A program made the position numbers and the translations under genes. A stretch of DNA of 64,000 nt from Gnetum montanum (taxonomy: Eukaryota > Streptophyta > Gnetopsida > Gnetales > Gnetaceae). The first letter of the stretch is position 1. Each line of letters opens with the position of its first letter. The stretch spans positions 925,978 to 989,977 of the forward strand of contig MNCI01036292.1 of assembly GCA_015680685.1 (NCBI GenBank). The letters are read 5' to 3'. Shown in pieces: positions 11,412-22,759 of this stretch. Under the pieces are notes generated by a model. It was given only the letters and a program-made list of their open reading frames with translations. It did no database searches and was not told where the DNA came from.

Positions 11412-12335
11412 ATGCTTGGAGGGATCGACCCGAGAAGCGTCGACAAAGAAGTGAAAAACACCACAAGCAGTTTGATAGAGACTCCGTCCGTCACCACTTG
11501 ACTAGATGTTATCGCATTGTGTTCGGTAGTACATAGGATTGGGAAAGTGAAATCTATAACTGGTAGGAGGATTGAGATTGCGGGGATTGGTGACTGCCCT
11601 GAGAATCATGCTGGGGCAAGGGGATGCTTGGCTGTGCGGCATGCTGATCTTTGTCAATAGCTAGGATTGAGCAGACGCGGAGTTCAGACATGCAATGTGC
11701 ATCCTTTGGTGGAACAAGACTCTTGGTTAGTTTTCAAGAGATAGTTGTTGGCGAGACCAAAGCCACAAGAGGTTGTGTTACATTCTATGGAGGAACAGGG
11801 TTCCCTTCGTAAAGTTTAGGGGAGATGCCTGTTGGCAGAGAGCCAGAGCCATGTAATCACATTTTTTGACTATTCTTGAGATGAGTACTTGGTTTCGAGA
11901 CCACTGCCTTCCCGCCTGGGGCTTATGGGAAGTGCCCGGGGCCTCGGTTTTTTTTGGATATGTGTTGTTTTGATTGTGTACTCATGCTCAAATGCTTCAA
12001 GGTCCCATAGTGTGTAACATCGTGCTTCAAAATTTTGGATGTACTGGGTGCGTCAGGGGTGCGACTGGGTAGGGTATGACGATGAATAGATGGATAATGT
12101 ATTGGTAGAGGGAGATGTACTAACGAATGGTTTGATTTAGTCTTACCAAGTGTGCTGTGAACTGTGTCCCATTTTGCTGCTCATGACGAAGTGCATTCTT
12201 GTGCGAAGACCTCTAGATGTCATCCTACAAACATAACTCTAAAGAACCAAGAAAACCATTAGCGAATATATGAGCTTAGACTTACACAGCTACGGATGGA
12301 TCAAAGAGGCTAAAGGAGATTTCAGGCACTGCACG
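11412..12335 (-). other. 3' UTR of the 13.1 kb Tat element, no gene seen
   Basis: There is no long open frame in either direction. Scattered landmarks such as a GTTGTGTTACATTC block near 11773 also occur in the 3' UTRs of the other two Tat elements (near 49650 and 60128), so this is conserved untranslated element sequence rather than inserted DNA. Confidence 0.6.
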
Positions 12336-12826
12336 ACAATGACAGTGGTGTTGATCAGATCTTCAAATAGTGAGCGATGGAATGGCGGATTGATGAATCA
12401 AGGATGACTCTGCTAGTTTGTAGTCTGGGCGGACTATCATGGGTTAGTTTTGTGTCATAACCTGTTGGACATTGCCCGTTTAGCGTCATGGCGGATGTTC
12501 CATTGCCAGTTTCTAGTCTTAGCGGACCATGTAGAGGCAAACCAGTTTATAGTCTTAGCAGACTCTAATGGTTGTGACAGTGGCAAGGTACTATTATGCT
12601 GGACAGGTGCTAGTTTATCGTCATTGCGGACACCGTGAGGTATCAGTTTATTGTCATGATTCCAGGACAGTGGTGGTGTCAGTTTTAAGTCGTAACCCAG
12701 GACTATTCTGTGGTATCATTTTATAGTCATGATGCCAGGACGACTCTGTGGTATCAGTTTTAAGTCATGATGCCAGGACTAGTTGCGGTATCAGTTTATA
12801 GTCGTGATCCCAGGACTTACACGTAC
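12336..12826 (-). repeat. 3'-UTR tandem array with AGTTTA...TCGT...GGAC core
   Basis: About fourteen degenerate units of roughly 25-45 bases lie just downstream of the pol stop. On the plus strand each has (C)AGTTT(A) followed by AGTC(G/A)T and, some bases on, GGAC(T), for example near 12501, 12541, 12640, 12680, 12716, 12750 and 12790. Arrays with the same core lie at the same place in the elements at 50390-50610 and 60940-61345, and a tidier version lies at 16441-16803. Hypervariable 3'-UTR tandem repeats are known from Tat-lineage elements. Confidence 0.85.
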
Positions 12827-12832
12827 CTGAAC

Positions 12833-15800
12833 TTAGACATAGAACGGCTTCAGGAACACATGATTGGTCGGGTTGGTGAGCTCGTTTCCTTGCATGTCAG
12901 CTAGCTTGAAGGCTCCATTGTCAAATGCTTTTGTGACCAAGTAAGGCCCTTCCTAGTTGGCTGAAAATTTGTCTGGGTGTTCCTGAGCAGCCTTAAGCAC
13001 AAGATCGCCCTCTTTGATAGGGCGCTTATTGACGTTATGCTGACATTGCTGCCGTTGTTGTTTTTGGTACCATTCGATTTGATCGAGCGCGCGTATGCGT
13101 TCCTCTTCTATTGAGTCGAGGTTAATGATGCGCAGGTCATTGTTTTGCTCATCATCGAGGAGCCTAGAAAGTGTAATGCTTAAAGATGGTACCTGTAATT
13201 CCAGAGGTAAGACAACTTCTGAACCGTAAACCAGACTATATGGTGTCTTACTTGTTGACGTTCGATGCATAATGCGGTATGCCCATAGTGCGTATACCAA
13301 TTGCTCGTGCCATTTTCTTTTGCTCTAGGTAAGAAGTCTCTTGAGTATTGTAATAAGTGTCTTATTTGTTGCTTCTGCTTGCCCATTGCTCTGGAGATAG
13401 TAAGGGGATGAAAAGGAGTGTTTGATCCTTAGATTGTCATAAAAGTTTGGGTTTCGGCACTGCTAAATTGCGGCCTGTTGTCAGTGATAATTGTCAATGG
13501 GATACCAAAGCAGGTTACAATATTTTCAAGAATGAAGTTGCACACGTGTTTAGACGTGGTTTTTCAAAGGGGTGCGGCTTCCACCCACTTCGTGAAATAT
13601 TCTGTCGCAGTTATAATGAAACCATGCCCTGCGGAGGATGAGGGTGTTATTGGGCCAATGAGATCCAACCCCCACTTTTGGAAGGGCCACGTGATTTTCG
13701 CTATATGAAATTCATTTGGTGGTACATGGATTAAATTGCTATATTTTTGGCAAGCGTTGCATGTTTTAACCTTGGAGTGGCAGTCATATTCCATGTGTGG
13801 CCAATAGTAGCCTAAACATCTTATTTTCATTGCCATGGCTTTTGGCGCTATGTGTCCTCTGCATAGTCCCTCATGTACCTGATCAATGATTGTCTGGGCA
13901 TCGGTACTACTAATATATGCTAACAATATGCCTTCGTAGGATCGGCGACACAGTGTGTCCCCTACCAGGGTATACTACTTGGAACGTTTCCGTACGGCGT
14001 GTTTTTGCACATTTGTTAAATGTCTTAGTGTTTCACCGCGTAGAAGGTATTCTTTTATATCGTCGTACCATTCTACCGCGTGTGTTGTATTAACAGATGC
14101 GATGGGCAATGTATCAGGAGTATCGGTTATCGGTTCAGCACAATTGGTTATAGAACTTGGTAGCATGTGAAACATGTCAGGCAATATGTTTAATGCTAAT
14201 GTGGCTAGTGCATCTGTGATGGTGTTATCATTCCTACAAACGTGTTGCACATTGACGCTTGCGAATTGCCTCATTAGATGTTTTGCCAAGTCACAGTATG
14301 GTTGTAAATGTTGGGCTTTACACGTATAGATGTCTGTGACTTGGTTTAGGACCAGTTGTGAGTCACCTCTGACTACCAGCCGTGTGATATCTGAAGCCAG
14401 TGCTACCACAAGACCTCTCAGGAGAGCTTCGTATTCTACTATGTTGTTGGTACAATGAAAGTTGAAATGATAAGCAAAGGGTTGGATCTTCCGGAGGGAT
14501 AGGTGATGATGGCAGCTGCACTGCCCCCTCGGGAGGTGGATGCTCCATCGAAGTTGAGAATTGCATCTTAGTCGTTAGGCACTATGTTGATGGTGCTTAT
14601 GTTCTCGTTTGGGAATTCTGGCTCTATAGTCGCGTGGTCGTGTGTTGGTGATGCAGCCATTTGGTTTGCTATGGCTTGACCCTTGACTGATGGTTGCGCT
14701 ACATAATGCAAGTCAAACTCGGCTATCATGGCTTTCCACCGGGCTATTCGACTTGTTTCGTAAATATTTCCTGTTATGGCCCTTAGTACATTGTTCTTGC
14801 AAATTATGTAAACCTGGTTACGGAAGAGGTAATGTCGCCATTTTCTTAAAGAAAAGATCAAAGCTAAACATGACTTCTCCACGTCGTTGTACCTTCTCTC
14901 ATGGGAAACTAATACATGGCTTAGGTAATATACGGGGATTTCGGTTCCGTCATCTTGTTTCTAGCAAAGCATAGACGCAATTGATGTTTCTGAAGTGGCA
15001 AGGTAAATGTAAAACGGTTTATCATTTCGGGGCGGGTAAACCATAGGCAGTCAGGCCAGTGCTGCTTTGATATTCTCGAATGCTTCTTGGCACTACGGAG
15101 TCCATTCAAAATGGACGTTTTTGCACAACAGGTGGTTCATAGGCTTTAGTTTGTCTACCAATTTTTCTATGAAGCGCCTGATAAACTGCAGTCTACCTTG
15201 GAGACCTTGAAGTTCGGTAAGATTACCTGGTGGCTTCAGATTTGTTATGGCCCTAACCTTATCGGGGTCTACTCGTATCCCTGCCTATGAGGTGATGAAT
15301 CTAAGCATTTTGCCTGTCTTGATGCCGAAGACACATTTTTTTGGGTTAAGTCTCAGCTCATACTTTAAACAACGTTTTAATACTAATTCGAGATCTTGTA
15401 CATGTTGTTCTTCCATTTTTGATTTAACAACAATGTCATCCACATAATCGTTGAGTGAGTGTAACATGTAATCGCTGAAGATGAATGTCATCGCTCTTTG
15501 ATATGTGGCCCCAGCATTCTTAAGACCAAAGGGCATCATCGTGTAACAAAAGGTTCCCCATGATGTCATAAAGGTTGTCCTAAGTTGATGCTCTGGGTTG
15601 ATGCGTATTTGATTATACCCCGAGAAGCCATCCATAAAAGATAATAATGTGTGCCCTGTCGTCGAGTCGACTAGCTGATCGATGCTGGGTAGAGGAAAAT
15701 CATCTTTTATGGTTGCAACGTTCAAATCCCAGAAGTCAATGCATAAGCGAATGTTTCTGTTCTTCTTCGGGACAATGACCATGTTGGACACCCATTCGAT

Positions 15801-16412
15801 GTAATCAAAGGCCCAAATGAAACCAGCTTGGTAAAGTTTGGTGATCTCATTGCGAACTGCCAATGCTATCTCGGGTTTCACCTTTCGCACTTTTTGTTTT
15901 ACTAGTCTCAATTTTGGGTCAAGAATGATGTTGTGCTGGACAATTCTAGGGTCTAACCCGTGCATGTCTGTATAGGACCAAGCGAATGCTTTCATATTTT
16001 CCCTAACCACATTTTCAATGTCTTTTGCTAACTGTGGTTGCAGTAGTATGCTTAATTTTAATATTTTAATTTCCCCATCGGGCATGGTAATAGGAGTTTC
16101 GGTCAACGGGTCTTCGGTGATATTCTCGGCTTCTATGTCCAAGGATTTTGTCATACCTTCGTAGTTGTCTATTGTTTGTTGTGTCAACGCTATAACAGTA
16201 TCTTCCGTTAATGAGCTTAGGTGGATGAGGCTCGTGTTGACGTCCCTTGCGATTTCCCCATATGGTCCATCGAGAATTAATGGTTCAATTAGGCATTGGC
16301 GATCCATCGGGCCTGGTCCTGCAAACAAACAGAGTGTGGAATGAGCTAACGAGTAACCTTCTATGTTTCTTTGGTCTTTTATTTGATCATCTTCAATGAT
16401 GTGTGTGTGCAT
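12833..16412 (-). pseudogene. pol: Tat-type pol: RT, RNase H1, archaeal RNase H, integrase (few lesions)
   Basis: The frame opens at 16412, or downstream of a candidate splice acceptor at 16319. Domains in order: a pre-RT segment (LDIEAENITEDPL); RT at about 15900-15290 with MPFGLKNAGATYQ and catalytic YVDD at 15445-15434; RNase H1 at about 15100-14640 (KWRHYLF); archaeal-type RNase H at 14566-14150 (LNFDGAS, then DSQLVLNQV); integrase zinc-binding region at about 13900-13700; DDE core with GLDLIGP, TDN and GQAEATNK; and a C-terminal part ending at 12833. It copies the RNA and inserts the cDNA. Stops lie at 15285, 15093, 14568, 13564, 13325 and 12953, mostly single C-to-T type changes, plus a one-base frameshift near 14490. 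All catalytic residues I could check in RT and integrase are present. Confidence 0.93.
16319..16345 (-). promoter_or_regulatory. Candidate 3' splice site before pol
   Basis: On the minus strand CTCTGTTTGTTTGCAG precedes the in-frame GGPGPMDRQ-like coding start, preceded by a plausible branch sequence (CTCAT) about 20 bases upstream. Ogre-type elements are known to remove an intron between protease and RT. I did not find a convincing 5' splice site, so this is a suggestion. Confidence 0.4.
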
Positions 16413-16440
16413 GGCGGATTATCGTCACACCGGGACGCAT

Positions 16441-16803
16441 GGCAGTTTAACACCTTACCAGGCCATAAATGGCAGTTTAAGGCCGTACCAGGCCTTAATG
16501 GCAGTTTAACGCCTTACCGGGTGGTAGTGGCAGTTTAAGGCCATACCGGGCCATAGTGGCATTTTAAGGCAGTACCGGGCCGTAAACGGCAGTTTATGGC
16601 CGTAACGGGCTTTAATGGCAGTTTAACGCCTTATCGGGCAGTAGTGGCAGTTTAAGGCCATACCGGGCCATAGTGGCAATTTAAGGCCGTACCGGGCCGT
16701 AATGGCAGTTTAACGCCTTACCGGGCGGTAATTGGGTTGGGAAATGGCAGTTTAAGGCCGTACTGGGCCTTAATGGTAGTTTACGGCCATACCGGGCTGT
16801 TCG
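16441..16803 (-). repeat. Tandem array of 29-30 bp units between gag-pro and pol
   Basis: Twelve units start (plus strand) at 16441, 16471, 16500, 16529, 16558, 16588, 16617, 16646, 16675, 16704, 16746 and 16775. The unit is close to GGCAGTTTAAGGCCGTACC followed by GGGCCGTAAT, with alternating GGCC/CGCC variants suggesting a 58-59 bp higher-order period. Each unit contains a near-palindrome GGCCGTACCGGGCC. The core AGTTTAA-G-C-GTA-CGG is the same as in the 3'-UTR arrays. Confidence 0.95.
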
Positions 16804-17262
16804 TATATGAAAAACAGTTTTGTTTGTTATTTTTTTTTTGTTTTTTTTTTTTGTTTGTTTTTATTTTATGTTTTTGTGCAACGAGAAAGGACCGCAAATA
16901 CAAATGTTTTTGTTTTAATGTGCGGATGAAATGGTAAACACTAAGCGAAAAAGGAAACAAAGTAGGACTCGACGTGTATAGTTTAAGGCCATTTCGGGCC
17001 ACGTGATCAAGGAATCTTTCAAGCGACATGGATGGATGTGTTCTTCAGTTGACCGACCATTGCTGATCATGGCTAGTTTTTTTATGTCATTGCGGACATG
17101 ATGGTTTAACATCGTTTCGGACTCGGAGGCTGGTTGATTAGGGTTTTTTTTGTCATTTTTGTTTGTTTTTTTTATTTTTTGTTTTTGTGTTTTGTTTTTC
17201 GGTGTGGTAGTTTAACGTCGTTTCGGACGATGTGTAGTTTAACATCATTTCGGACAGAGGCG
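16804..17262 (-). repeat. T-rich runs (plus strand) and degenerate continuation of the spacer array
   Basis: Homopolymer-like T/G-T tracts lie at 16825-16880 and 17140-17205. Between and after them are scattered units with TAGTTTAA...GGCCATTTCGGGCC (near 16978), GTTTAACATCGTTTCGGAC (near 17103), and two more near 17207 and 17231. These are older relatives of the 16441-16803 units. No coding frame is evident between the gag-pro stop and the pol start. Confidence 0.75.
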
Positions 17263-17265
17263 TGA

Positions 17266-20200
17266 TCATTTTAAAAGCTTTTTAGTCTTTTTCTTTTTGA
17301 TGTCGGGAGGAGAGTTAGCTGGTATTATTCTATATTCGGCGTCCCCTTCACTGATCACGTTGAATGGTAATTCGACCCAAGGGACGTCGGATGGCATGAG
17401 TTCAGTGTCAGTGCTTTCAGATGTCACAGTGGTCATTGTGAATTCCGTGTTAGTTCCAATTTGACAAGTTGTCTATGAAGTGTCAGGCATAGTAATTTCT
17501 ATTCTAGGAGACTCTCGCTCCACATCTAATGGTTTGCTTCTTACTGGTGGTTGCGGATTCGTGTCGTTTCGGCTAGGCTTTTCGAGCTCGACCTCCGAGC
17601 CTTGATCCATGTCTACGTGTGATGAAATGACAGGAGTAGCCGCTTCCCCATGTATGATGATTTCACCACCTTCATAAGGCAGGTGAATCTCTTGATGTAT
17701 GGGGCAGGATACAACTCCTAGTTGAGCCAACTAGGGTCTTCCTAATATCAAGTTGAATCTTGGCATTTCATCGACGACTAGGAAATCGGCGGACGTGGGA
17801 AATTGATCCCCTGCTATGAAGTCTAAGGTCATTGTGCCTTTGACCATTACACATGACCCGCTGAAGGATTTGAGACATGTAGTTGCAGTTGGTTTGATTG
17901 ATTCCGTCAGACCTAGCTTTTCAACGATGGGGTATGGTACCACGTTTGTAGCAGCTCCATTGTCTACGTGGACCCTATGCACCTTGAATTGGTTTATACG
18001 TATTGTTATGAACATAGGGGTAGTTGTTATCTCCCCTGTTTCCTTTTCCACCTTTATGTTGTCGTTATGGAAGCTTAATGGCTTGGGAATTTCCCTCTGA
18101 GGCGAGTTCATTACCATGTGAATAGAAGGTTCGTTAGGGGGTAAGTCCTCGCTTACTGGGATTGACGTTAACATACACACCAAAGCTTCCCGATGTGTTT
18201 GAGATGTTAAAACTAAGTCATACAAGCTTAACGAGGTGTTGTTTTGTTTCAGTGCCTCGGCGACTTGCGTTAAGGCCGTTGCAAGGTCTTTACTCTTGGA
18301 CACGTTCGTATCAGCGGCGATAGGGTCCATTGGGCCTAACAGTTTTATCTCGTGTTTTGTGGGTCTGTCATTGTTGCTCAGAGCCATTGCTTCAAATGTG
18401 TCATATTTTTCAGGTGATTCACCTTCATTGCCTACGTTCGGTTGGTTGTTTGATGACGACATAGGTATGGAGTTTAGTGGAGTTGGCTTGGGTGGCCCCA
18501 GAGCTAACCGTTGGCGTTCCTTCTCCACATGCTCACGTGTGAGCCTATCTGCTAGGCGTTCTCATGTGCGATGCAGTGGTTGAGCTGGCCTTGGAGCCTC
18601 GAGCTATCATGGGATCTTCACCACATATGGAGCCAGGTGAGGTTGTGTTTGGACAGCAGGGTGTGGTGAAGCAGAAGACTGGCCGGATACCCTAACAATA
18701 TAGGGGGTTGGTTTCAACGGAGGTTGGACTTCCACCGTTGCGACTGCTGGTGGTACTCAGACTACGAAAGGGGCAGGCCGAGTAGGAGGAGTGGGTGTAG
18801 TTGAGGGAGTAATGGGAGGGACATGCACCACGTATGATTTTTCACGTGTCATAGTGGTGGATGCAGGCACGGCCGGGGGTATCCGAATGATGTATGGTTG
18901 TCGGGGAGCACGTGGTGATTGTGGCATGGACGTGGGCATAATGGGAGGAACTCGAACTACGCACGGCCTATTAATTGTTTCCTGTTTATCTTGGGGGTAG
19001 AGAGTGTTAATGTTGGGCATCTCGGAATCATCATCAAAGTAGATTTTGTTGATCACGTATGGTGCCTCTTTGGTGTTCAGAGGGTCTTTATACACCCCCA
19101 TAGCCTGATTTTGTGGTTGAATCAGATTTGCCTCATCAAAAGTGATTTTACCATCATCGATCATCCATTGCAGATCCTGATTCAGGGTGAAACAGTAATC
19201 TATGCCATGCCCGTTGCGTTGGTGATAATCGCAGAAGCGATCCATCATAAAACCTTTCGGCACGGGAGGCTCATTCGGTGTTGCCAAACTCGAGTTCTGA
19301 ATGAGCTGACAGAATCATTCATGTCTCTGGATGGCTGCAGGTGATAACTGCTTATGTGTCATTAACCCAGCCTTCAGGAGTTGATCGAAGAGCTGGGATG
19401 GCTTCATCGGCAGAGGTGTATATTGAGAGGGCTCCTTTCTCTCGAAATTTCATGTATGGTTTGTTGGATTTTGGGATGATGATGATCCTGTCGCGGTGGT
19501 AGGAGTGGGTTTCTTGTAGTTAGTAGGGGCTGCGGGCGGCTTATGTTGGTGTGTCGTGTTTGCTTGTTGCGTCCCTGTCAATGTCGCTATCATCGCCTTA
19601 GCCTTCTCTTTATCTTTTTTGGTGTGTTGATTTTTGAAGGCTAAGTATGCCTCTTCTATTTTTGGCTGTTTTCGGCCGCCTCTTCTATATTTTTGATTTG
19701 CTCAAAATTCTGATTAAGATTACGCGCATTCAGATAGTACAGTTTGGATTTGAAGAAGTCATTAACAGCTCTTTTGAGAATTGCAAGCAGATATGTTTGG
19801 GGAATTGGTTCATGCAACTCGTTAAGAGCGGCGCTCCATCTCTGGATGAATTTCTGTACAGGTTCAAGCGGTGCTTGTTTCACCTGTATGAGGCTATCCA
19901 ATGTTGCTTCAAGTTTCAAATTATATTTGAGTCTGGCCACGAACTGGTGTAACAATTCCTCCAAGGAGAGTATGGAGTTTCTCAGCAAGGCCCGATAACA
20001 ATCGAGTTCTCTCCCTGCCAGGGACATAGGGAACACTTGCAGGATGGCATGGGGCCATGCCTGGAGCAGCGCGCATTCTAGCTGAAATGTTATGAGATGT
20101 GCATTCGGATCCATTTCTCCATTATACTTAGTTAGTGTTGGCAATGAGATGCCTTTAGGCAAGGTTAGAGGCGGGATGGAAGGACTGATGGGGTCATCGT

Positions 20201-21431
20201 GGTAGAAATCCACTACCTTCAGCTGTCCATCGGCAGCTGTTTTGAGGCGCTTTACCTCGTCAGTAAGTTCTTGCATCAATTTCTTAGCCTCTGCCCAGTC
20301 TTGGGTGCTTGGTTCCACGACGGCTTGAGGTTGTGGGATATTATATGGGTTAGATTGCTTGATGGTGGGTTGCATGGCTGAAAATTGCGTGGTTGGTGGT
20401 TGTGCTTGTGGGATGTTCACGGTGGGCAGCATTAAAGATGCCACGTTATATGGGAAAGGTTGTTGTTGTTGTGGCTATTGTTGCTGTGATTGGAGTTGTA
20501 CTTGGGGAATGTTTGCTGGTGGAATTGTATGGGGTGGCACATGGTGGTGAGAGGGTTGATGTGATGGAATTCTCGTTGCTTCCCATTGCCCAGCTAGGTG
20601 TTGTAAAGGGACTCCCTGCTGAGTTATGGTAGTCGAAGGGGCCCCATGCACTTGAACGTGCGGGATGTAGCGAGCGGATGTGGACGCTGGTATCAAATGT
20701 GGCATCCCTATCACTCGAGGTGGAAGGGTTACCCCCACGTTGTTGTGAGAGGGCGGTGCTTGTGAGGATGGGCCGGCATCTGCCACGGGAACGATGGCAA
20801 GAGGGAGCATAATGGCTTGCGGGTCGGTTGCAGGAGGGTTATGACTCAAAGTGGATGGTTCTAGTTGGGAAACCTGGGCTTGGGTAAACCCGAGGGATTG
20901 GAAGGTCGCAAACTCTCCTACACCTGGGTGAAATATGGGGTTAACGTAAGTTTGTGGCGTCAGTGTGTGGTACAAGTCTTCGTGCTCAAATTGAGCAGCG
21001 AAATCGTCCTCTTCTGGTTGAGGGTCTACCATAGGCTAATCTAGAGTCTGGCTTCTTTGTAGAAGGAGTTGTGTAATGATCTCTGAATACTGTTCTGGGA
21101 CAGGGATTACGTCGTATGGAGTTGGGATGAACTCGCGTCCGCCCCGGTAAAAGAGTTCGAACTGTCTCTTTACCTCCATTTCAGCTTGGTCTATACCCAG
21201 GCCAACTTGTATCTTAATACATATGAAATTATACTGATCTTGGATGATAATGTTGGAGGCCAGGTCTCTCCCTTGTAACCTTAGGGACCGACGGGGCCCC
21301 AGTGTGGGTTGTACTCCCGGGTGTTGTACGACAAGCTGTTGGACAGCTGTGGTCTCCATGGTGTTGGTGACTTTGGTGCTGGCAGCGATGGTGTTCGCGG
21401 GGTTCATGATGACTGGTCGAGGATATGACAC
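17266..21431 (-). pseudogene. gag-pro: Tat-type gag-pro (capsid, zinc knuckle-like, protease)
   Basis: The frame starts at an ATG at 21431 and ends at a TGA at 17268-17266, with TAG stops at 21036 and 20475 (Gln), 17731 (Trp of ILGRPW) and 17473 (Gln), and one frameshift near 19660. Parts: N-terminal region; Pro/Gln-rich linker (about 21030-20470); capsid domain at about 20300-19800 (MDPNAHLITF, ELDCYRAL, FIQRW); a CxxH-x4-H-x4-C variant knuckle at 19233-19190 (FCDYHQRNGH); a Pro-rich repeat segment (about 18990-18600); and retropepsin at about 17990-17735 with VDNGAATNVVP (the D-x-G active site) and LILGRP. Gag packages the RNA and the protease cuts the polyprotein. The short Lys-rich tail precedes the spacer array. 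Confidence 0.9.
18600..18990 (-). repeat. Degenerate PYVVRVPP protein repeat inside Gag
   Basis: Between knuckle and protease the translation carries PCVVRVPPIMP, PYIIRIPPAVP, SYVVHVPPITP, PFVV-stop-VPPAV, PYIVRVSG and PYVVKIP, about six copies spaced roughly 20-27 residues apart. They alternate hydrophobic beta-like strands with Pro/Thr/Ser linkers. I do not know this repeat from a named family. Confidence 0.7.
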
Positions 21432-21479
21432 CAGCTAGAGATGAAAAACTAATGTATTTAGTACAACATAATCTTGGGT

Positions 21480-21960
21480 GATGAAATGCAGCGTCTACGC
21501 TTCAATGTTCAGCGTAGAGAGCGTATAGCGTGAGCGTAGACAGCGTTGAGAGCGTAAGGAATGCAGCGTATATGCTAGACGGTGTATACGCTAGACAGCG
21601 TATACACTAGATAGTGTATATAGCACCGAGGATGAAGCACAAAACCAAGGCAGTGTAATGCGCAGCGTAAAACAGAGGCAGCGTAAAACAACGGTTCAGC
21701 AGGGTTTGGCGTAAACAATGGCACAGCGTAAAACAGAGAATGTAAAACAAGGGTTCAGCGTAAACAATGCACATCGTAAACAATGCACAGTGTAAAATAG
21801 AGATAGTGTAAAAAAAGGGTTCAGCGTAAACAAAATGTAGCGTATGGTTTCCTGAGTGAGTGTTTAAGCGGGGCAGCATAAACGCTGGACAGCGCAGACA
21901 CTGGACAGTTTGTAGACAGGGTTTTCAAACAGTGGCGTAGATGCCAGGAGGGTTTCAAGA
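21480..21960 (-). repeat. Leader repeats built on GCGTAAAC
   Basis: Between PBS and gag, words such as CAGCGTAAACAATG, CAGCGTAAAACAGAG and GTATACGCTAGACAG recur a dozen or more times with variable spacing (plus strand). The same word occurs in the U5/R part of the LTR (22236-22390, GGCGTAAATGG, GACGTAAACGG), and its sister GCGTATACGC fills U3. Confidence 0.85.
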
Positions 21961-22037
21961 GGAAGCGACTTACGATTGGCGGTGTAGCCATTCAGCAGTG
22001 TAAACACTAGGAAATTTGTGTATCAAGTCTTTAGGAT

Positions 22038-22056
22038 GGCCCTCCTGCTAGCGCTA
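22038..22056 (-). promoter_or_regulatory. Primer-binding site
   Basis: On the minus strand TAGCGCTAGCAGGAGGGCC starts five bases after the 5' LTR end. A tRNA-complementary site should start TGG; TGG-to-TAG here would be one G-to-A change. I do not assign the tRNA. The site differs from the TTGGTGTTGCCAGAGACC of LTR family A. Confidence 0.65.
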
Positions 22057-22674
22057 ATTTCTGTACCGACCGAAATTGTCGATCTCCGGCTGGAAAGAAA
22101 CAGAGACCGTGGGATCATGAGGCGCATACAGAAGACCCTACCTTCACCTGAGGGCGAGCTGGAATGCACGAAGGTAGAGTACCTTGGGTGGTCTACACGT
22201 GGATCAGACAAGCATTTCCCTAGCGTGTGCCGAAGGGTTGTACGCTGGGTTAGGCGTAAATGGTGTAGCAGCGTAAACGAAGCATAAATAGTGTATGCAA
22301 GACGTAAACGGAGCGTGAATAAGGTGTAAACAGAGTTTAAACGAGGCGTAAATGTAAATGTAGCGAGAGTATAAATGGAGTATACACACGAATGAAAGCA
22401 AGCTGTAAACAATTTAGAACAAAAATGTAACAATTGCACTTAGGAATGTGAGTACAATGCACCGGTCTAACGCAGTTGTGACTAGACTGAGACACAAGGC
22501 GGATGAAAAGCCCCGATGGATGCATGGATGATAGCGGCTGGATCACACGGAAAGCATAGCGTAGAGGCAATTTGCTCAGCGTAAGAGGTCTTGTGCTCTG
22601 GTTCTTAGCGTAATTGCTCTTGGGGATGCTCCAGGATTTTTGCCAGCCTCCTCTAATGAAGTGGAAACTGGGGG

Positions 22675-22682
22675 TTTTTATA
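22675..22682 (-). promoter_or_regulatory. LTR TATA box
   Basis: TATAAAAA on the minus strand, between the palindromic U3 array and the GCGTAAAC-rich downstream part. The equivalent site in the 3' LTR is lost in the N gap. Confidence 0.65.
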
Positions 22683-22759
22683 CCAGTTTTTATGCTAGAC
22701 TTGGGTTGGGTGACATGTGGCGCGTTGACTGGGTGCATACAATTTACAAATATAGAATA

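Noticed and set aside
16441-16803. CRISPR-like regular repeats
   Set aside because: Units are contiguous with no unique spacers, the context is a plant retrotransposon, and no cas genes are present; this is a minisatellite.
16829-16875. T-rich tracts as LINE or SINE poly-A tails
   Set aside because: They lie inside the Tat spacer flanked on both sides by the same array units, with no retroposon sequence next to them.
18791-19344. Plus-strand frames of 69 and 141 codons
   Set aside because: They are antisense shadows of the Pro-rich region and knuckle of gag.
20359-20632. Plus-strand Gly/Val/Cys-rich frames of 63 and 79 codons
   Set aside because: Shadows of the Gln/Pro-rich Gag linker on the opposite strand.
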